From the NCBI GenBank assembly GCA_038501625.1, contig JAZAYU010000005.1:10565484-10629483 (forward strand): a stretch of 64,000 bases of DNA, in the 5' to 3' direction. Shown one piece after another: positions 26,555 through 40,000 of the stretch. The DNA comes from Corbicula japonica. Its lineage: Eukaryota > Mollusca > Bivalvia > Venerida > Cyrenidae. Both the position numbers and the translations under genes were made by a program. The notes below the pieces were generated by a model. It saw only the letters and a program-made list of their open reading frames with translations, did no database searches and was not told the origin of the DNA. Each line of letters starts with the position of its first letter. The first letter of the stretch is position 1.

Positions 26555-26860
26555 GATGTCTTGGCCATCTCCATCATGTCACTACCTCCACCAAGCCTCT
26601 TCTCTTTGTACACCATGCCTTTTCATCTCTGCCATGACACTTCACCAGCTCCACCATGTCTTCACCAGCTCAAATACCCTATAATTATACCACCTACCTC
26701 AGATGTTTTTGCCATCTCCACCAAGCCTCGTCACCATGTCACCAAGCCTTCATGGCTGTTCACCTCCTCCAAGCCCATTCTCCATCCGTGACTTTTGCCA
26801 GTTCCACCTGATGCCTTCACCATCTCTACCAAGCGTCTTCTCCACCAAGCAGCATGGACC
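26555..26860 (+). repeat. Degenerate CT-rich repeat (CCATCTCCACCAAGCC-like)
   Basis: Words such as CCACCAAGCCT, CACCATGTCTTCACCAGCTC and GCCATCTCCACCAAGCC recur with variable spacing over about 300 bp directly after the gap. The open frames across it are repeat artefacts. Confidence 0.5.
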
Positions 26861-26924
26861 AAAGACTGCTGACTGACTATGCCAAAAGTCCAGTTTGCAA
26901 CCTCATTAACTAGAGGCTGCAAAT

Positions 26925-27060
26925 ATCTGTGTTTCTGATTATGCTCTACACTGTTCACTTCTTGATTAAAAATAACCCTAATGAATCAGAAAGCAAACAG
27001 TGTAAATCCTGATCAGATGGCACATCTGTGCTTTCAGATTAGGCTCTACACTGTTCAATG
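26925..27060. mobile_element. Family A MITE, partial
   Basis: Contains CTCTACACTGTTCACTTC, TAAATCCTGATCAGATGGCA and TTCAGATTAGGCTCTACACT. Confidence 0.5.
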
Positions 27061-27168
27061 TGTAAGGAATTATGTAAACCAGAAGTTGCATACAGATATA
27101 TCAGTCATATGGACTATATAGATGTAAATTAATGAAAATGTAGCATTATAAACAAGACCTTGCAGCAA

Positions 27169-27400
27169 TTAACCCTTTTCTCCATTTATCAGAGCTTTAT
27201 TGCATATGCTGACAGTGTAGATCCAGATCAGCGGCCACGTCTGTGCCATCTGATTAGGATCTACTCTGTTCACTTCTTGGTCAAAAATAACCTAATGAAT
27301 CATGAAGCAAACAGTGTAGATCCTGATCAAACAGCATGGATGTGCCAACTTATCTGGATCTACACTGTTTGCATTGGGATATCAGCCATAACCCATTGTC
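27169..27400. mobile_element. Family A MITE copy
   Basis: TTAACCCTTTTCTCC at the start, a GATATCAGCCATAACCC-type end, and internal GTGTAGATCCAGATCAGC, CCTAATGAATCATGAAGC and TATCTGGATCTACACTG. Confidence 0.6.
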
Positions 27401-27510
27401 ACTGTTCCTTGTCTACAATTTTTGAAGCCAAAGGTTGCAGATATAAGGATATGTTAAAGGATATGTATGGAAGTCTGATGAATGCTGCACATGAATCTCA
27501 CTGTTCTGTA

Positions 27511-27638
27511 TGCCCAAGGTTATAAAACTGAGCATGGAAACCAGTCTCAAATCTCAAGCATCTGGTTGGCTGAAATGGCGACACCAATCAAATGCTTGAG
27601 ATTTGAGACTGGTTTCTAATCTCAATTTTATAACCTTC
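27511..27638. mobile_element. Family B palindromic MITE
   Basis: TGCCCAAGGTTATAAAACTG at the left and CTCAATTTTATAACCTTC at the right. Internal ATCTCAAGCATCTGGTTGG is inverted as CCAATCAAATGCTTGAGAT. Confidence 0.7.
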
Positions 27639-28304
27639 AACCTGAAAAGAGCATCTGTCACAATACAGATCTGAAAAGAAAACCCAGTATTTGTTAGACT
27701 AATGCCCAATTTCAATATGTCCAAAATTTATAAGAACTGTCTTTAAATTTTGAGCAAGACTTAAATTATTAGCTTTATGTTTTCCATCCTTTGCAATTGA
27801 TCACCTTAACTATTTATAAAATGTTTAAATAGATACACATAAAATCTATCAAAAGAAACTTTAATACATTTACTAACCAAATAAGAACTTACTATAATTT
27901 AAGCAAATCTCCTTTTAAAAATAGCCGAAATTTATCACTGGAACATGGTCAAATGCCATGTCATCTGGTTACATCATCCGGAATAAGATCAAATGCCAAT
28001 CATCTGGTTACATCATCAGGCTGAAGTCTAATTGGAAGATTTCATGTTGTTGCCTGCTTCCAACAAAAATGTCCGCATCAAAAAACAACCGATAGTAAAA
28101 TGCCGAGAAGATAATAAAATAACCGAAATTAAACCGAATGACTGCAGAAATACTAGCCAGCCAATGCCCACTGCGAGTTTGTGAAAGTGGGTTTTTTGTT
28201 TTAGTGTGTCATGTGTTTTAATGTATCTTAACCTTCATTTTAAATATTTTATAGTTCTTAATGAATTTAATCAATATTTAATTTACTTCACATCTTTATC
28301 AAAG

Positions 28305-28627
28305 ATGAAATTGGAGATTAGTCTTGAAACTTTAGCTTTTGATTGGTCATTTTAGAGAGTGATCTCAGATTCAACCAATCAGCTGCTTAAGTTTGGAGAC
28401 TGGTCTTCAATTTCAGTTTAATGATCTTAGTAGGGTTTTTATCAGATTAATATTTTATTTACATGTTAGTGGAATGATCATCTGCCTCCTAGATCAGAAC
28501 ACTGACATGAAAAACCAGTCTCGAAACTTAAGGTTTTGATTGGTCATTTAAGAGAGTGATCTCAGATTCAACCAATCAGCTGCTTGAGATTGGAGACTGG
28601 TCTTCAATTTCAGTTTAATGATCTTGG
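28305..28627. mobile_element. Two divergent family B copies in tandem
   Basis: Copies at about 28305-28432 and 28503-28627 share TTTTGATTGGTCATTT, AGAGAGTGATCTCAGATTCA and CAATTTCAGTTTAATGATCT. They form a subfamily distinct from the classic family B sequence, and the two are more like each other than like it. Confidence 0.6.
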
Positions 28628-29063
28628 ATTCAGATGTTCTTTCATTATTTGTAAAGGTATGACTGAGCATTTAAATCAGAAAAGAAATAAACTTAAAATT
28701 TTTATTGAACAGTCTGAGTGCAAACAGAATAAGCAAGTCAAAGAAAACTAAATTTAACTGACACTCATAGCCCACCATTATATTCCAATTTATCCCAATA
28801 TGCTCACACCCAAACTGTTCAACAGCATTAATGCACAACTACTCACCATAATTTTAATCCTGGAATCTTGCTCTATTCGTAAACCACTGTCCTGTGACCT
28901 CACCAGCTTTTTCTTGCGATCTAAGAAAGTAATTGTAGGCTACACAAATGTATAAGTTCAACATATTAAAGGGAATGTTACATATGTTACATATTTGAAA
29001 TATGTTACCATTTATTTACTAGGTTACTGCCCTGCCTCCCATTATACTGGAGTCACTCACTGT

Positions 29064-29232
29064 ATGACAGTCAAACCCGTGTTCGAAGACCACATGGGAA
29101 AACCCAAAAGTGGTCTTTTAAGGCAGGTGGTCGTTATTTACGAGTGCATTTGCTCTTTTAATCGGTCAGTGGTACAAATAAGACATCAGGTCTTTATCCA
29201 AGTTTACAGGTAGTCTTTATAACAGATTGGAC
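29064..29232. mobile_element. Small TIR element (about 169 bp)
   Basis: Left end TGACAGTCAAACCCG and right end GATTGGACTGTAA are inverse with mismatches. Inside, GAAGACCACATGGG and AAAGTGGTC / GGTGGTCG resemble other short mollusc TA-type elements as I recall them. No ORF of its own. Confidence 0.4.
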
Positions 29233-29722
29233 TGTAATTGAATTGTCCAACTATTTTGCTGGATTGACAGATTCAATATGCAATACAGAAATCTCATTTT
29301 TCTTTAAAAAAAGATTATTTAATAAGACTCTGAGGCAAAATTAAAAAAAGTAGTAAATTGTTAACTTAAACTTACATGAGTTGTTCCAATAGTTGAATCC
29401 TTCTTAAATGTAGCATCTTGAAACACCGGGTTAAAACACCGAATACTCAAAAATTTCGCAGATCAGTATAAACAAAGTTCTGTACAAACATCATCGTCAT
29501 TGGTATGGTTATGTCAGAATAAGCTTCATGTTTAGATTTTTCCCTTGAGGAAAACAGTATATCTTGCCGCATCTAAAATCACACCGTGGTGTTCGCATTT
29601 TGCTTGCTTAACATTTTTACCAATTTTGTCATGTACTTAAGTTCTAGACAAAGACTCAAGATAACATGTTAACACCATAAACAAAGCATAGAACATCAAA
29701 TTATGCTTACATTTTATCCCCA

Positions 29723-29795
29723 TATTCCTCTTTAGATATTCTCTTCAATTCCTCTTTAGATTTTCTCTTCAATTCCTCTTTAGATTTTCTCTTCA
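29723..29795 (+). repeat. About 25-bp tandem repeat, three copies
   Basis: ATTCCTCTTTAGATTTTCTC plus TTCA is repeated three times in a row with one or two changes. Confidence 0.7.
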
Positions 29796-29856
29796 GTCAG
29801 ATGAGGAACTGCACCAAGTAAATGTCCTAAGACCAGAGTAAACATTAGAGCATGCA

Positions 29857-30085
29857 TTAACCCTTTGCTCTTTAGATATTGCCTTTCATCACATGGGTGA
29901 CCAGTTAAGATTCAGATCAGCCCAAACATCTGTGTTATCTGATCTGGATTTAAAATGTTCACCTCTTATGTATCTAAAACTGAACAATTTAGATCCTGAT
30001 CAGATAGCACAAATGTGCTGCTTGATCTGGATCTTAACTGTTCGCCAATGCAATAAAAGTAGTATGTATGGAGTAAAGAGTTTAA
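29857..30085. mobile_element. Family A MITE copy
   Basis: TTAACCCTTTGCTC start and GGAGTAAAGAGTTTAA end. Contains GATTCAGATCAGCCC and TTAGATCCTGATCAGATAGC. Confidence 0.6.
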
Positions 30086-30229
30086 AACTATCATGAAATA
30101 TTTAAACATAAACAGAATGTGATTCAATGAAAAACATTTAAACAATCTTCAAATACCATTAAAGTCTTACCATGAGAACAGCATAAAGACTGCAAATGTC
30201 TGAAGTTGATCAAAAATGCCGGTATACAA

Positions 30230-33200
30230 CCAATAATTTCAAACTTTGTCAATATCATCTAAATGTTGAAATTATCTGGTTGCTTCAAAATGTCCGAAAT
30301 TTCATCAAATGACCGCAAAATGTCTGAAATTTCATCAAAATACCTTTAAACTCCAAAGCATGCAGCGGAATACAAATATCTCTACTTCTATGTGTTAGTA
30401 ACAAATGTACAAATGGGAACCAAACTATTAAGTATAACTTGTGCCCAATAACATTTAGCTATGATAAAGTAAGCTTACATTTCATCCCAACTTGTTCTTC
30501 AGCTTCTGATTTTTCATTCATTCCCAAACAAGTGTTGCTCTACAACAAATATACAAATTCATTATCATCATCCACTTAAAACATTACTACATATAATTCT
30601 GGTTTTATCACATGTGGAACCAGTGTAGAGCTAGATCAGCCAGCACATTAATGCCATCTAATCTGGATCTACACAGGTCACATCTTGGTCAGAAATAACC
30701 TAATGAATCTAGAAGTAAACAGTGTAGATCCAGATCAGAAGACACTGATCTAGATCTATACACTGTTTGCCCACTCCTTAAAGGAGTGAAGGATTAACCA
30801 TTTGAAATCAAATGTTTGAAATAAGAAGCAAATAAACTTGGAGTGGTTTCAATGTCTCTAATGTCTAACACTGCCAGAATATATTTTAAGATTAGAACTA
30901 GAATTTGTTTGACCAAGAGACTAATAAACAAGCTTTCAGTGGACTTACTGTATAAATTCAATGTTAAGAGACATACGTACCAATAAAAAAATACCACTCA
31001 TGAACAGCATCTTGGTATACAATACAAAAAGCCGTAAAAAGGTCTCGAGCCTGGTTTAAAATACCGTAAACTATTTCCTAGAATCTGGTAAAAATACCGT
31101 AAACTATTTCCTCGAACCTGGATAAAAGTGCCGTAAGATATTTTGGAATCGATAACTTACAAAAATAACCGAAACGGAATACCTTAAAAATACATAAAAG
31201 CTTCTTGCAGTAAAATGGTTTAAAAAATCCAAAATTGAACCAAAATACTAAATTGAACCAAAATACTGTCATAAAATAATCTTTAATATATTATCTCTCT
31301 CAACTCCAAGTACAACTCCACAAACTGTACTTCAACTTCTTTTCCAACAACAATTAATTCCAAATGTTATAAAGTGATGAGAGTTTGTGAAAATGATGGA
31401 CTGCATTGTGTGTGTAATTTGTTTATTTGTGAAGTTCTTCCCAAATTTTTATGTAGTGTGAAAGACATAAAAACAGGATCAGGTTAAGTTAAGAACTACA
31501 ATATCAACTGGTACATATGGTGGTCACATGTTCCAGCCTCAAAAGATGTATGATTGAAACTTCCACAACAAACTTCTTCATAAAAGGTGACTGGTTTCAA
31601 CCCAGGCAATACAGCCAACATCTTCTGCAAGAGATATACTGGTTTCAACCCAAGCCTACATGGATCTTTTTTCCACATCTACTTTTCAGCAGTTTTAACT
31701 CAGTTGTGCAGCAAACCACCACACCTACTAAAAAGCAACTTGGCTTCAGCTGCTTTCACAGTCCATGGATTGTTACCATTAGAGTGTATACTCATTATAG
31801 GGTCTTATGCAAGGATTGAACCTCCAATTTTGCCTTTAAACACCCATTTTTCTAACCTGAAACATCATTGTCTCACAATTTGCTACTGTTTTTCTAGACA
31901 TAGAAGAACTTCACAAATAAACTCGCTCATAGATTTGTCAATTACTAATACACCAAAAATTGTAGATCATTAATGATAGAAAGTCCAGGTATCAATTAAT
32001 ATAAGCCTTAATAGCTCTATAAAGGTTTTCAAAATTTCATTTGAATTTGAAATCTGTGAGCTACATTTCAAATACAAACTAACATGCAGCAACACTTTAT
32101 ATTAAATGACGTCATAACCTTAACAATACAATCACAGGATTAAAGTGTCTGAAACAACAAATGTAGTGACATCATTATTAATAGTTCTTTAAATTGCGAA
32201 GACCATTAAATATGTGAACAATAATTAGAATATTGGTCAATATCAAACATTTTCTTTTGCCTTTTGTTTTTTCAGACACACTTGTTAAGAAGCATGCAAT
32301 AAACTAGTTTTTGTGTGAATGTGTTTGTGTGTGTTGATGTGAAAATGTGTTTGAATCTCTTCAAGTGTGTATATTTTACCTTCAAGGGGTAAAGTCCATG
32401 GTACCAAGTGTGCCATATTGGACTTTGTTTCAGGACATTTGAACAAGAAACTATTCAACTTTGCAAACAATGTTAGTTCGAGCTCTTACCTCAGATCTTC
32501 ATCCCAGGTCCCCCACCAGTCCGCCTGCTCCAGTCTCCACTTCTCCAGCTACAGGACGTCTCGACATGTTACACTTACCACTTGTGTGTTATATTATATT
32601 TAACCAAATCTCAAGGCATCAAAAATTGCCAAAATATTATTTTGATATTGAGCATATCTGATAACATCTAGTAACTGACATCTTCTAATATCTGAAATCA
32701 TCAATACACTCACAAATTCTAATATTTGACATCAATTAACTGAGAACTTGACAGCATGTGGTAACTGACAACTTCCAAATTTGATAAAATCAAGTAACTG
32801 AAAACTTCTAATATCTGACTACATCCAGTAAATTCTTTCTTCCTGGAAATGCAGATCTGCATGCCTGACTATCTGTTTCGCACTGTTCTGATTATGTCTA
32901 TTTCAACAAGTGGCCTTTTCCAACAAGCAATGATCTGCTTTTTCCAATAAGCAATTCTGTGCTCTTGCATAACAAGCAATGTGTGCCAATGCTGTGCTTC
33001 TGCTTAACTAACAACAACAAGCACCATTGTGCCATTGCCTAATAATGAACATTGTGCCTTTCCCCCAAAATGAGAAGAGTGTCTGCGTCTGTCTTGGTTG
33101 CACTGATGTGTCTTTTCATGTTATTGCATAGCAATCATTGATGGTTTGGTTTTCCATGCTAGTAACTAGGTTTGCACCACCTAACAAACTATAGTACACC

Positions 33201-33240
33201 TTAATAGCAATGCTGTGCTTTCCCTAACTATAAAAAAGTG
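30230..33240 (+). repeat. Clusters of degenerate short-word repeats
   Basis: Several blocks repeat short words without clean periods: CAAAATGTCCGAAATTTCAT near 30.3 kb, AAAATACCGTAAACTATTTC near 31.05 kb, TAACTGACATCTTCTAATAT near 32.65-32.83 kb, and AACAAGCAAT / CATTGTGCC near 32.9-33.1 kb. Open frames in this stretch (for example 31517-31973 and 32367-32661) show no domain. I see no gene here. Confidence 0.45.
30600..30797. mobile_element. Family A MITE copy
   Basis: Contains CAGTGTAGAGCTAGATCAGC, GGTCAGAAATAACCTAATGA and GTGTAGATCCAGATCAGA, and ends GAGTGAAGGATTAA. Confidence 0.6.
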
Positions 33241-33831
33241 ATACAGATTCTGAAAGTTAAAGACATGACATACACTGGTAATCAACACATTTCACAAATT
33301 AAGGTTATGACGTCATTTAGTCGAGTAAAAAGATATCCTGACATTTCAGCAGTTTAACACAGTGAAAGTGCTATCAATATTAAAAAGTACATTTTATCTT
33401 AAAATCAATTGTAAATTGCTTAATGCCAGAATAACTTAATACCCCCATGAAACAGGTTTTACTCACAGGACTTCTAATGGTCTTGCCCATCTTGAAGCAA
33501 GTACTTACAATGAATAACACAACACAAAGTATGAATGTCCTCATACTAAGTCACAATTAAGTATGAATGTCCTCATACTAAGTCACAAGCACATAATGTG
33601 TGTTCTGGAATTCTGTGGTTCTGGATCTCGACACTTGAACTCTTCTAAGAAAATCTGCAAGCATAAAAAATTCATTTTATCAAATTATCTTTTTTCTTCA
33701 CAAGAACTGGTGAAGGATGTTCCGTACATGATCTGTGATGCTCTTGGACTTCTTCTGTATACTTTTTTTTGTTGTTGTTGCACAAGCATCTCTGCATAAG
33801 CTTTTGTAATGTTTTGTACCAGCAGAGTTAC

Positions 33832-34068
33832 TTAACCCTTTACTGCATACATATGCCTTTTAAGGCCAGTGTAGATCACGATAAACCAGCACATCTGTGC
33901 CATCTGACAGGATCTACACTGGTTGCCTCTTGGTCAGAAATAGCCCAATGATTGAATCTTAAAGCAAACAGTGTAAATCCTGATCAGACAACATGGATAT
34001 GCCAGCTAATCTGGATCTATACTGCTTGCCATGATATAACAGACATATCCCATGGAGTTAAGGGTTAA
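33832..34068. mobile_element. Family A MITE copy
   Basis: TTAACCCTTTACTGCATAC at the start and ATGGAGTTAAGGGTTAA at the end, with GTGTAGATCACGATAAACC, GGTCAGAAATAGCCCAATGA and GCTAATCTGGATCTATACTG. Confidence 0.65.
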
Positions 34069-34243
34069 CTTTGTTCCTGGGTTTCAAACTAAAACACTAA
34101 CAAATGAACAAATTAACAAACAAAGCCATTAATGATAAAACCTACAAACTATTTCTTTATTGCAAATACAATGGTGTCAGAAGAACTTGTTAAATCATTT
34201 ACCTGAATGTAGCTGACCATTTTTAAAACAGTGGAGCCATATA

Positions 34244-34433
34244 TTAACCCTTTTTTCTCCAATCTATACCTATATGGCATGGGCAAACAGTGTAGATCCA
34301 GGTCAAATGGCACAGATAATGAATCTAAAAGCAAGCAGTGTAGATCTTGAAAAGAGGGCACAGATGTGCCACTGTTCTGGATCTCCAATGTTTTCAAATG
34401 CCATAAAGGTGTATCTATGGAAGAAGGGGTTAA
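34244..34433. mobile_element. Family A MITE, last copy before the repeat-poor half
   Basis: TTAACCCTTTTTTCTCC at the start, ATGGAAGAAGGGGTTAA at the end, with GTGTAGATCCAGGTCAAATG and GTTCTGGATCTCCAATG. I find no family A copy to its right. Confidence 0.65.
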
Positions 34434-34887
34434 CTGACAACTAGTCTCTTGACCCAGCCAAGCTGGTGATGAATAACAAGTAAACTGATGTTACATTTAC
34501 AATTTGGTAGTGTAAGAAAACATACCCAAACTTTAAACCTCAGAGTGCTGTGGTCATTGTTCCCATTGTCTCTGACACTTGTTGAATATTAACGATGTAC
34601 AGCCAGTCAAAAGAGTAATATTCTTCCTCCTTAGCCTGGTCCAACTTTCTGTCCATAACAGGATATAACTGAAAAGAGTTATGGGACTTGCTTGAAGGTG
34701 TGGGTTTTTTTTTTTCAAGTTTTGAGTTACTTAGCATGCTTGGAATATAAATTGTAATTTCCAACTTTCTTGCCTACATCCCCTTGAAAATTAAATATTT
34801 CTGCCCCAAAAGGGGCTTTGAGCAACCTCACTGAATCCCCTCTGGATCCGCCCCTGCAACTTAGTATGAAACAGGGTGCTCCTCTAG

Positions 34888-35055
34888 GGCCCAAGATCAT
34901 AAAACTGAGTTTGGAGACCAGTCTCAAATCTCAAGCATCTGATTGGCTGAAATGGCAAGTGGTCGCCATTTCAGTTTATCATATCCTTGAGATTTAAGAC
35001 CATTTCAGTTTATCATATCCTTGAGATTTAAGACGTCTCCTGATTTAGTTTGGGT
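34888..35055. mobile_element. Family B MITE with internal duplication
   Basis: GGGCCCAAGATCATAAAACT at the left. The right arm carries an extra tandem copy of CATTTCAGTTTATCATATCC plus TTGAGATTTAAGAC. Confidence 0.65.
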
Positions 35056-36394
35056 CCAGGTTGTCGAAGACTAGGACTTCATTTCACTTTCAGTCAGGAA
35101 CTTATAGGTAGACAGTCTCTCTTTTGAGTAAAACGCTTGTGGGTTGAAATAAAATGTGAAAACAATATTTTTGTTAGAGTGGCGGCAGTTTGGAAGGGTG
35201 AACAAGAGTCCGTCTGCTATCCCATATTTACACCGATATTGTTTATTAATAAATAATCAGACTCTGGCACTCGAATAAAAATAAAATATTTAGTCTTTGT
35301 TTCCACATAAATTGCCGTAATTTTACACTAATTTCCTAAAACAAATGCAAATAAAATCTTAATAAATACCGATAAAGTCTTCGGGCGGCCCAGAAATTCC
35401 AACCAGTCTTTGCACCTGCAGCAGAAGATCGTGGAATTCTCAGGAAGCGCCTGTCAAAATATTGTTGATTTAATTATAGAATGATGTATATTTCTTGTGT
35501 GACAGATGGCGGGAATGAGACACACATGGCTTTTGAATATTAATAGACCCAAGTAAAACAACTGTTGAAAACAATCATTTTCATTGAATTCACACCTTTG
35601 ACGATCAGAAAGTGTTGAAGAGTTCTACCTCAACCTGATTTGAGCTTCATGCAGTATTTATCAAACAAACATTAATAAGTTATGAAAATTATAAAACAAT
35701 CGTCCATGACAACTTTCATGGACGATATATTAAAATTTATCTAACTTATCAACGTCCGAGTATTTCTAAAGGGTTTAAAAAATAAATTCATTAACCCTTA
35801 TATACATGACTATACATGATCCAATAAATTCTCCGTGTGTGTGTAATCAATGTTTGGTTTTGAAAAGTACAAGTCTTCTAACAATGGTGTTAATTTGGGG
35901 AATTCATATAAAGTCATGAAGGTAGTTATAAGATACTTTCAAACTTGATGGCCAAAATAAAAAAACTTCAACATCGCTGCCCCAAAAGTGGGTTCGAGCA
36001 ACCATACTGAACCCAGTCTGGACCCGTCCCTGAAGGTATGGCCCCAACTAAAACAGATTTTCTTCTGGAGTTGTGATTAAAACTTTACAAGAAATTCCAT
36101 TTCTTTTCCGAAATTAAAAAAAAAACAACAACATGCATATTGATTTTACGCACACTCAGTCGAGCCCTTGCCGAGCTCACCACCCAATCTTTTAACCGAT
36201 TTTGAAACATCGAGATAAAGGATGGGGAGGGGAGATTTAGGGCGTGTTGAAGATCCGTAATAAATAATCGGAAACATTACGGGAATTCTTGTACCGAGGG
36301 TTGTAATGCGTTTTTGTTGACTTTCGCTATGTTCAATTGATGTAATCACTGAACAAAATTAATTCGCCTATATTTGCCATTAGATCATTTGAAG

Positions 36395-36505
<111 letters not shown>

Positions 36506-36689
36506 ACGCGCCTGTCTACTTATCCATACTGAGTAATAGTTCTATGCACCCCACATGAAAAGAAGAGAAGTGATTGACTCGTCCTTAAGAACCATGTGAC
36601 CTTGACCATTGACCCCAAAACGATCGGGATTTTCAACTTAAGTCCAAGCATCATCTGACCATACGATTTGTTAAAGACTGGGTTATATC

Positions 36690-37030
36690 AAACTTCTGTA
36701 ATTGTCACGGACGGACAATCTGACGGACGAACAGAGACAAAAACTAGAATGTGTCCTCGGACACTGATGCCCCCACTGCTATAACAACATTTGTATCAAA
36801 GGTCCATAACTCTGGTAAAAATGGTCGCAGGAAAAAATCTATTCTTTACGATCATCTGCAAACCCTGCTGGATCATCTGTGCAAGTTTGAAAGAAATCCG
36901 CCCGATAGTTAATGAGGAGTTGATGCCACAAGATTTTGAGACTTACGTACGGACATACGTATACGTACGGACGGATGGACGTAAGGACGAGTACAAGTCT
37001 ATATGCCTCCCACTTTGTTGGGGCATAAGA
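36690..37030. repeat. Dispersed repeat with GGACGGAC tail
   Basis: Contains CACGGACGGACAATCTGACG at one end and CGTACGGACGGATGGACG at the other, around a block with GGTCCATAACTCTGG and GTTTGAAAGAAATCCGCC. From memory, similar GGACGGACG-tailed blocks are common in mollusc genomes. The two open frames here (both strands) are products of the repeat. Confidence 0.45.
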
Positions 37031-37039
37031 ATACATCTC

Positions 37040-40000
37040 CCGGGGAGAAATAACACTGAAAAAAGTGCTTCTCGGGAGAAAATAAACCCAGTACATTTTA
37101 TTTAATTATGCGGCGTGAAAGTCCAACTTGCTATGTTGCATGCGATTTTTTTAAATATTTATTTGTTACCTTAAAAAAAAAGTTTGCAAAAAATACGCTT
37201 AAACACTTACGCAGAGTCAAAGTTTGCGAGCAGGAAACAACACAGGGATGAGCTTTCGGCACGACAATTTCATTCCCATGTTGATTTTTCGTCTTTTCTG
37301 ATGTGTCTTTCTCCAATTTCTATGCTTTTAGACAATTGTGCATAATACCCTCGCTATTTTATCTCTTGTTCAAAAAATTAGTTTATTTCTGTAATTTAGT
37401 GCCTGGAACCCATCATGGCGGTAATGCTAAAAAACACGCAAAAAATCGCCCATTATGACAGATTTGATATAAACCCGCTAATAAAGCCCGCGAACGCCCT
37501 AAATGGTCCAATCTGGCATTGTAATATTTGATTGACAGCTGGATTAGCAATTTGCCTTCTGGGCAGTGTCTTCAGACCCGATCACGTGACGAAATGAATG
37601 GTTTCTTGGCAGAAAGGGATTTAAATTATAGAGAATATAGATAATTTCATTATTTATATTCATGGTTCAAATCTTTTGTTAATTTTAGAAAACCATTGAC
37701 TGAAATAAAAATGCATTAAGATGGACATATTTAATATTGTTCGAATAAAACTTGTAACAGACCAAGGGAGGCAAGTCGAATATTAAATATTTCTTTGAAG
37801 TCGGTGATTATATCCCATGTTTAATGGGTCTACTATCACAAAAACAAAACAAAAACAGCATATTTTTACAAACCATATGAAAAGATAAACCAGTTTTATT
37901 CGATAATATGTGTAATGAAGTAGCCTGAAATAAAAAGAATCTATTTTCTCTTTTGTGTCGTACTGTGGGCTAATTAACAGGAACGACAACACTGCGAAAT
38001 AGACTGATGCTTCCGAATCGTTTTTATAGTTTTAAAATACCCTAACCCAAACAATTTCGCTTAAAGACTGTTCCATTAAACCGGTCCCTCGAATTAGAAT
38101 TCTACTAAAGCCAGGCGCTAAAGGGATCAAGATCACGAAACCCACAGTTTCCGCTATGTTACCAAAAGCCTATTTTCAACCACTGACGATTTTCCCTGCC
38201 ATTCAAATGAAAATCAAAGGAAAATCCTCATTTCTTCGCACTTGTGGAATTAAGAAGAAACACGACAGGGACTGCGTTGGAAAGGGGTGGGGTGGCACTG
38301 CTAAAAATACAAGAAAAGACAGAATACAAGACTTAAAATGACAGACCACCAAGCTTGCGCCCTCTGTCGTGCTTTCGTCTTCTCATTTCGTAAAAGCGTT
38401 GTTTTCCCACGCGCTTCTGTTCATCTCCGTCTTCTCGGTATACACCCCGCTATTTAAACATTTATTTTCTTGATGACAGAAATTACAGTTTCAAATTGTG
38501 TTTGTTTTCTACCTTGACTCGAAAAGGATCATGTAAAGCAGGGTCTGATGCATGGGGTTCGTTTGGAGAAGTCTTAAGGTAGAAACATGTTAATTTCCAA
38601 CTTTCTGGTTAAAATCAAAATCGTTAAAACCTATCAATGATTAACTTTAAATATTGCTGCCTAAAAAGGAGGTTCGGACAACCCCACGGAATCCACTCTG
38701 GATCCAGCTCTCTCGTACACTTATACTGACAACCTCCCCAGAAGACTTTAGTAAACTCGCTAAGCGAATCATGCAGATCTGTTCAAATTCTAGTTGATCG
38801 AAATAATTATCACCGACTTCTTCCTGATACGACAACAAACTGAAAACGAAGCATATTTAAAAACAACAGTTCATTCTTACAGGACTTACGGAAAAATCAC
38901 GATCAAGCAAGATTTCTGGCTTTTACTGTTTGCATAGTCCGGAGAATTAGGCATATAATGTAGTAGTTTTTTGTTTATTTGACTTTAAACATGTACTGTA
39001 AAGCTTATAATTGATGGTCGTAATAATAATTGAAGTTGAACTATCAAATTGTGTCACAGTGAAACCTATGTCAATTTAAACACTGAATATCAGTGGAAAC
39101 ATTCAAAGGGAGGTAATAGTCAATATTTATTTTTATAATTTGGCACATGATTCGAATTATCAAAATTTATCTCTTGGTTTTTAATCTTAAATTTTATAAT
39201 TAATTGTTACTTTTAAGCAATCATACTATAAGTAAGACTTTAATTAACATTATGAAACTTAATTCTACGGATAGAAAAACTTACATGTATGTTGCTTTAG
39301 ATCTTGCCATTTCATTACGGATAAGAGATTTTGGGAAGTTTACTTTAACAAACACCTCAATAATTCAAACTGTCCAATATTTAAGTTACATTAATTAAAT
39401 TGTTAATTACGCATTTGTGGTAATTTATCAAATTATTCTGTAGCATATTTCTAATTTAAGAAGTCATTGGTTTAAAATATACTATCACCATAGTAATTAC
39501 TGTAAAACATTAAACACTGAATATCAGTGGAAACATTCAAACTGTAAATCAATAAACATCAAATTAATTTATATCTAGTGTTACTGTATTTATTGGCTCA
39601 GTGCACGAACCTTGTGGGTAGTAGTCGCCCCACCTGAACCAATGCGGCTACATAATATTATATTTTTTTATCTTAAAATTGTAAGACAACCTGTTTGCTT
39701 TAAGATGTTTAAATGTATACGAGTATAATGTGAATATTAAAATATAGCTTGCAAGCATTCACAAATTATGCTTATCAACGAAAAGACAATAATGTATTAT
39801 TACACGAGACCACGGTCCCGTGGGAGAGGAATTCCTTCACCCATTACGTGCAGCCGGAATTTAATTTATTAATTACATTCAATTCAAACAAATTGACGTC
39901 TTCCTTTTGCAAAATTTTGGGTAGAAAATCGCCATCTTCGCTAACCGGATCGTGAACGAACTGCAGTGATATTATAGAGGTTGGCACCAAGAAGTATGCC

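Noticed and set aside
36791..37105. Frame of 104 codons near the GGACGGAC block, and its opposite-strand partner
   Set aside because: Both strands are open over the same dispersed repeat, with translations of CGTACGGACG words; no domain is seen.
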